Assembly (NCBI GenBank): GCA_008000375.1
Contig: SMOI01000143.1
Coordinates: forward strand, 33,694-83,302
Direction of reading: 5' to 3'
Length of the DNA stretch: 49,609 nucleotides
Source: Poteriospumella lacustris
Lineage: Eukaryota > Sar > Chrysophyceae > Chromulinales > Dinobryaceae
Part shown: positions 47,701 through 49,609 of the stretch, piece by piece
How the letters are laid out: each line of letters begins with the position of its first letter
How positions within the stretch are numbered: the stretch's first letter is position 1
The notes under the pieces: generated by a model
Seen by the model: the letters and a program-made list of their open reading frames with translations, nothing else
Told to the model about the DNA's origin: nothing
The model's database searches: none
Program-made: the position numbers and the translations under genes

Positions 47701-49498
47701 TGCGTTTGCCAAACGAGAAGACATCACCAGACTTGGTAGTGACACGAAAGGCTTCCTTTCGTAGGTACGAGATGTTATGGCGTTGTTCCACTTCGGAGAA
47801 ACTGAGTACATTAAAACCAAGTCCTTCGGCCACGTGTACCCATAGTTGCATAGGTCTGAAGTATCCGATTCTATTGGTCTTGATGGTCCCACCCACGCCC
47901 GAAAATGTGGTGGAGGCTCGAACTTCTCTGATGTTCGTCAGCAACTTGGTATTGCCGAAAACTCCCTTCGTAGCTTGATTATCTAGCAACACTGTATTTC
48001 TTGATAGTTCTTGTCCGGTGGCAAACACATTTTCAGCAAGCCTCACATGTGAGATCTCGTTCACAACCAGATTGAACTGAACGGAACTGCTTTTGAACTG
48101 CTTGCTGTATTCTTCTAGCATCGCATCGTCGACACTTTCATCGTCACAGCTTTCGCTTGTACTATTTGCGACCATTGCCCCTTCAGATGCCTGCTGCTCC
48201 AGGAACTTCTTAAAGACTGGACATTCATTCAGGAAATGCTTCTGTCCGCATCCACGACATGGAGTTTTGGGTACCGGCTTCTTGTCATTTGTTTTATCAG
48301 CGAACTTGTCCTTTTTCTTATCCCGTTTTTCATCGCGCCTCTTATCCTTCTTGTCCTTGGGTTCGTTGGACTTAGTGATAAATGCATGGGCAGCGGTCTG
48401 GATGTGGAAGGCTGCGTGGCCAGTTGTTGCTTTTCCAGACTGCGATTGTCGCGGCACAATAACCCATTCCGACGCCATGAGGTAAGCGTCCTCCAACGTT
48501 TTGGGACATTCGAGAACCTTGTTCCTGAATGTGACTTGTAGATCGGCGAATCGCGATGGATCAAGTGACATTATAAACTGGTTGGCTTGCGCTTTGCCTT
48601 CGGGCATAAGATTCGGATCAACACGCGTTCGAACCTCGTCCAAGGATGCGTCGAATGCGGCCTTGTACTGTGGCAATCCTTGAGTCTCGTACTGGCGCAT
48701 GGAATACCACGACGTCCAAGCTTGATTCGTGTCGAAAACTTCATCGCCACTAGCGAACGCCGCGTGAGATTCGCAAATTGCTTTCCACAACGCTAAAGGG
48801 TCTTTGTTAGACTGAACTTTTGGCCAGAGTCTGTTCATCCGGATTCTTTCCTGGGACTCTCTGGACATTTTGCCCCATATTGACGCTTGCATCGCCACAC
48901 GCTGGCCTTCCATTTGTTTTTCTTCCCGCTTCGCGATTTTAACTAGGTCATCGTACTCATTGTCAACAATCTTAGTAATCCTTGCAGCAAGGGTGCCATC
49001 AGTTGTTGTTGACCCTGCAGAAGCGCTGGCCACAGCAGCTACTGTTGGTGTGGACTCCGTGGTAGCGGATGATGACGACTGTGTCGCTGGCTGTTGGGCA
49101 GAAGTTTCACCACGTGTGCGCGTAGATCTCGTCAGTCTAGACGATGATCCTGATCGGGAGTGCTCGTCATCTTCATCGGCAACTAGTTCCGCAGTGCGTT
49201 TCCTGCAGAAGGCCAAGTATGACGGAACATGAGGTCGATAATATTCGCCATCGGTGAGAGACACTGCGAGATCGCCATAGAGGACTCTCAATACGATAAG
49301 GAACCCCCGCTTCCATTCTTCGAAAGCTGCAGCAGGAAGCCCAGTCTTGAGAACTTTTATATCTTCCAGTCTGCTATACGATTGCAGCTGACTGCTCACG
49401 TTGCCTCGGTCTCTGTCGCGAGGCTGCTTGAAGGAGGGAGGATTCCTCTCCCTCTGCTTCTTGTCACCGCCATCGTTGGCGGGTTTCTTGTTAGCCAT
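44780..49498 (-). CDS. Gag-Pol polyprotein of Ty1/copia retrotransposon
   Basis: A single frame of 1,572 residues starts at MANKKPANDGG just inside the upstream LTR. Order of parts: Gag, with a zinc knuckle near residue 412 (CRGCGQKHFLNEC, spacing C-x2-C-x3-H-x4-C, one shorter than usual before His); aspartic protease near 500 with LLDNQAT where D-[ST]-G is common; integrase near 700-850 (MDIMYVDG, CDSESSF, and a Glu in PIIEVRIKV); reverse transcriptase with IHDNVSSPT, ADVTGAYLNA, ALYGCIQSAKLWY and catalytic YVDDI near 1250; RNase H near 1420 (YCDASYG, SSTEAEL) and TKHISIRYFF. Integrase before reverse transcriptase defines copia. The region before the integrase core (ARDLSRRLGYPSQQDL) lacks the usual HHCC zinc ligands, as in copia lineages described from diatoms and oomycetes. 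No stop or frameshift interrupts it. Confidence 0.96.
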   Translation of the reverse strand: MANKKPANDGGDKKQRERNPPSFKQPRDRDRGNVSSQLQSYSRLEDIKVLKTGLPAAAFEEWKRGFLIVLRVLYGDLAVSLTDGEYYRPHVPSYLAFCRKRTAELVADEDDEHSRSGSSSRLTRSTRTRGETSAQQPATQSSSSATTESTPTVAAVASASAGSTTTDGTLAARITKIVDNEYDDLVKIAKREEKQMEGQRVAMQASIWGKMSRESQERIRMNRLWPKVQSNKDPLALWKAICESHAAFASGDEVFDTNQAWTSWYSMRQYETQGLPQYKAAFDASLDEVRTRVDPNLMPEGKAQANQFIMSLDPSRFADLQVTFRNKVLECPKTLEDAYLMASEWVIVPRQSQSGKATTGHAAFHIQTAAHAFITKSNEPKDKKDKRRDEKRDKKKDKFADKTNDKKPVPKTPCRGCGQKHFLNECPVFKKFLEQQASEGAMVANSTSESCDDESVDDAMLEEYSKQFKSSSVQFNLVVNEISHVRLAENVFATGQELSRNTVLLDNQATKGVFGNTKLLTNIREVRASTTFSGVGGTIKTNRIGYFRPMQLWVHVAEGLGFNVLSFSEVEQRHNISYLRKEAFRVTTKSGDVFSFGKRNSGLWACEFKDAQVVAVSTVKQQESMFSKREVIAAKQARDLSRRLGYPSQQDLEAILKNGIINNVPVSVNDARRAYQIYGPEIASLKGKSKLPAPTKTVVQPLPKYVFTELVMYMDIMYVDGEKFLVSFTMPIGLLMATHVIDKHAGSVQSALQKQLAEYRAREFIVHNLWCDSESSFVALREWLQQSGIKLEHSSTSQHVPIIEVRIKVIKERCRAILNTLPYLLPRSLIKHLVSFVVSRLNIIPSVNVRGDGVSAREAFLGRKTDYTRDCRISFGACVQILTYAEPRNSMAPRTELAIALDPTGGGNGAVRFWVVRTRKVVTRESWPGGEIPISETVIDIINSIAKDEGRPVLPRHVASNHEIPDIPSSISAAQDAIRSPIQKLIGMRVTHPTPDIPSTDDQSCNESQPRADPPPSEPPEPPAFSPIESAALRSQGILLPMTTKKAIAVHGELAEDAIYNELKQLVTKGVFQPVHKRDLSASEKRHIIRSHMFVTEKVQPDGTFAKLKARLVAGGDRQERTIHDNVSSPTVNISSVFILAAIAARENRVCAVADVTGAYLNANMGDVVVHMHVDPLLASVLGKINPSYQQFGNEDGSLTVKLKKALYGCIQSAKLWYKLLSSTLKEKFGMVANPYDPCVLNVIKDSHHLTAAIYVDDIFITSSSALLIKEFLNFLKAEFQTITEQSDSKLSYLGMSFDFNRDGVVEVSMTGYVNDILSSVNMSSGVSTPAATNLFEVRAIGHDNRLLSKQEKKMFHTNVAKLLYLAKRTRPDLLTSVSFLTSRVLEPTDEDNRKLDRVLKFLARTKDSALTLRKDHDYPVAYCDASYGVHPDFKSQTGTYITIGGGPVYVASSKQKLVAKSSTEAELIALSDASTQIIWTRNFLAEQTGKKNLPAIVFEDNMSTIAILKPGTNQSQRTKHISIRYFFLKDRQEKGDVKIIHLPTNKMIADYLTKPLQGTQFSLLRNLLMNS

Positions 49499-49532
49499 TT
49501 GATAAATAACTCGTTTGTATTCGATTAATTTA

Positions 49533-49609
49533 TGTTGCAAAACCCGTTTCACCTGCCGTCTCGCTCTATGAGAGGTTGACTTCTTGACAAGGAAACCGTG
49601 CGGTGTGCA
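49533..49609 (-). repeat. Upstream (5') LTR of the copia element, partial
   Basis: Seventy-seven bases are visible and match 44323-44399 without a difference. The rest of the LTR is outside the window. Confidence 0.92.

Larger units (their letters stand above)
44323..49609 (-). mobile_element. Ty1/copia LTR retrotransposon, nearly complete (5' LTR cut by window edge)
   Basis: The element reads right to left. Its downstream LTR is 44323-44756; the upstream LTR begins at 49533 and runs off the window, with 77 visible bases identical to the downstream LTR. Between them lies one intact gag-pol frame. A purine-rich tract (GAGGGGTG on the minus strand) directly precedes the downstream LTR, as expected for plus-strand priming. 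Identical LTR segments and an unbroken frame suggest a recent insertion. The target-site duplication cannot be tested because the right end is missing; bases left of the element are GGTGC (44318-44322). I did not identify a primer-binding site with confidence. Confidence 0.95.

Noticed and set aside
1-49609. CRISPR arrays, prokaryotic operons, rRNA or tRNA genes
   Set aside because: I saw no spaced direct repeats of CRISPR type, no rRNA sequence, and no cloverleaf with conserved box motifs that I could support by eye.

Overview
The window is nuclear DNA from a flagellated (cilium-bearing) unicellular eukaryote that I cannot place more precisely. The evidence is dense genes on both strands, short GT-AG introns (mostly 42-150 bases), an IFT74 intraflagellar-transport gene next to a PG-rich axonemal-repeat gene, eukaryote-specific genes (RNase P p30, BUD22/SRFBP1, PP2A scaffold, sideroflexin, anoctamin, CAP-Gly/TOG) and a Ty1/copia retrotransposon. 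Exon boundaries were inferred by eye from reading frame, GT-AG signals and family conservation.

Layout. 1-2939 (-): N-terminal part of a BEACH/neurobeachin-like protein, cut by the window edge. 3410-5975: a small spliced hypothetical gene, a secreted ankyrin-repeat protein, a tiny lysine-rich ORF and a coiled-coil gene that may be a kinetochore Nnf1/PMF1 relative. 6456-8425 (+): two-RRM RNA-binding protein with a long G/Y/P/Q-rich tail. 8649-9889 (-): RNase P/MRP subunit p30. 10261-11767 (+): unrecognised disordered protein. 11858-13220 (-): BUD22/SRFBP1 homologue. 13649-18773: two complete, convergent, near-identical genes for the PP2A scaffold A subunit, forming a ~2.3-kb-arm inverted repeat around a 213-base spacer. 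19316-21785 (+): membrane-anchored sedolisin (TPP1-like) protease. 22429-24957 (-): anoctamin/TMEM16 with altered calcium-site residues. 25407-27758 (+): omega-amidase NIT2 and a sideroflexin. 27929-31046: divergent ciliary pair, a PG-rich repeat protein (-) and IFT74 (+). 31316-34246 (-): leukotriene-A4-hydrolase-type M1 metallopeptidase with a long Pro/Ala tail and a C-terminal membrane anchor. 34763-35488 (-): PPPDE (DeSI) peptidase. 35912-38107 (-): TOG + CAP-Gly microtubule protein. 38638-40245 (+): dephospho-CoA kinase fused to a HAD hydrolase. 41527-44157 (-): PHD/IQ/C2-like/PH-like protein. 44323 to the window end (-): intact Ty1/copia element whose downstream LTR sits 165 bases upstream of the preceding gene in the same orientation.

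The most unusual structure is the PP2A-A palindrome. Its inner ~1,985 bases per arm (exons 5-7, introns 5-6, part of intron 4, 3' flank) appear identical. The next ~370 bases differ at 12 sites, and intron 1 is unalignable between the copies although both are exactly 85 bases long. This pattern argues for a real, gene-conversion-maintained duplication rather than an assembly fold-back. Other points of interest are three unusual domain fusions (LTA4H + tail anchor, CoaE + HAD, TOG + CAP-Gly), a shared ciliary promoter holding a 16-base CG-centred palindrome, and introns made largely of sense-strand TG/TC repeats.
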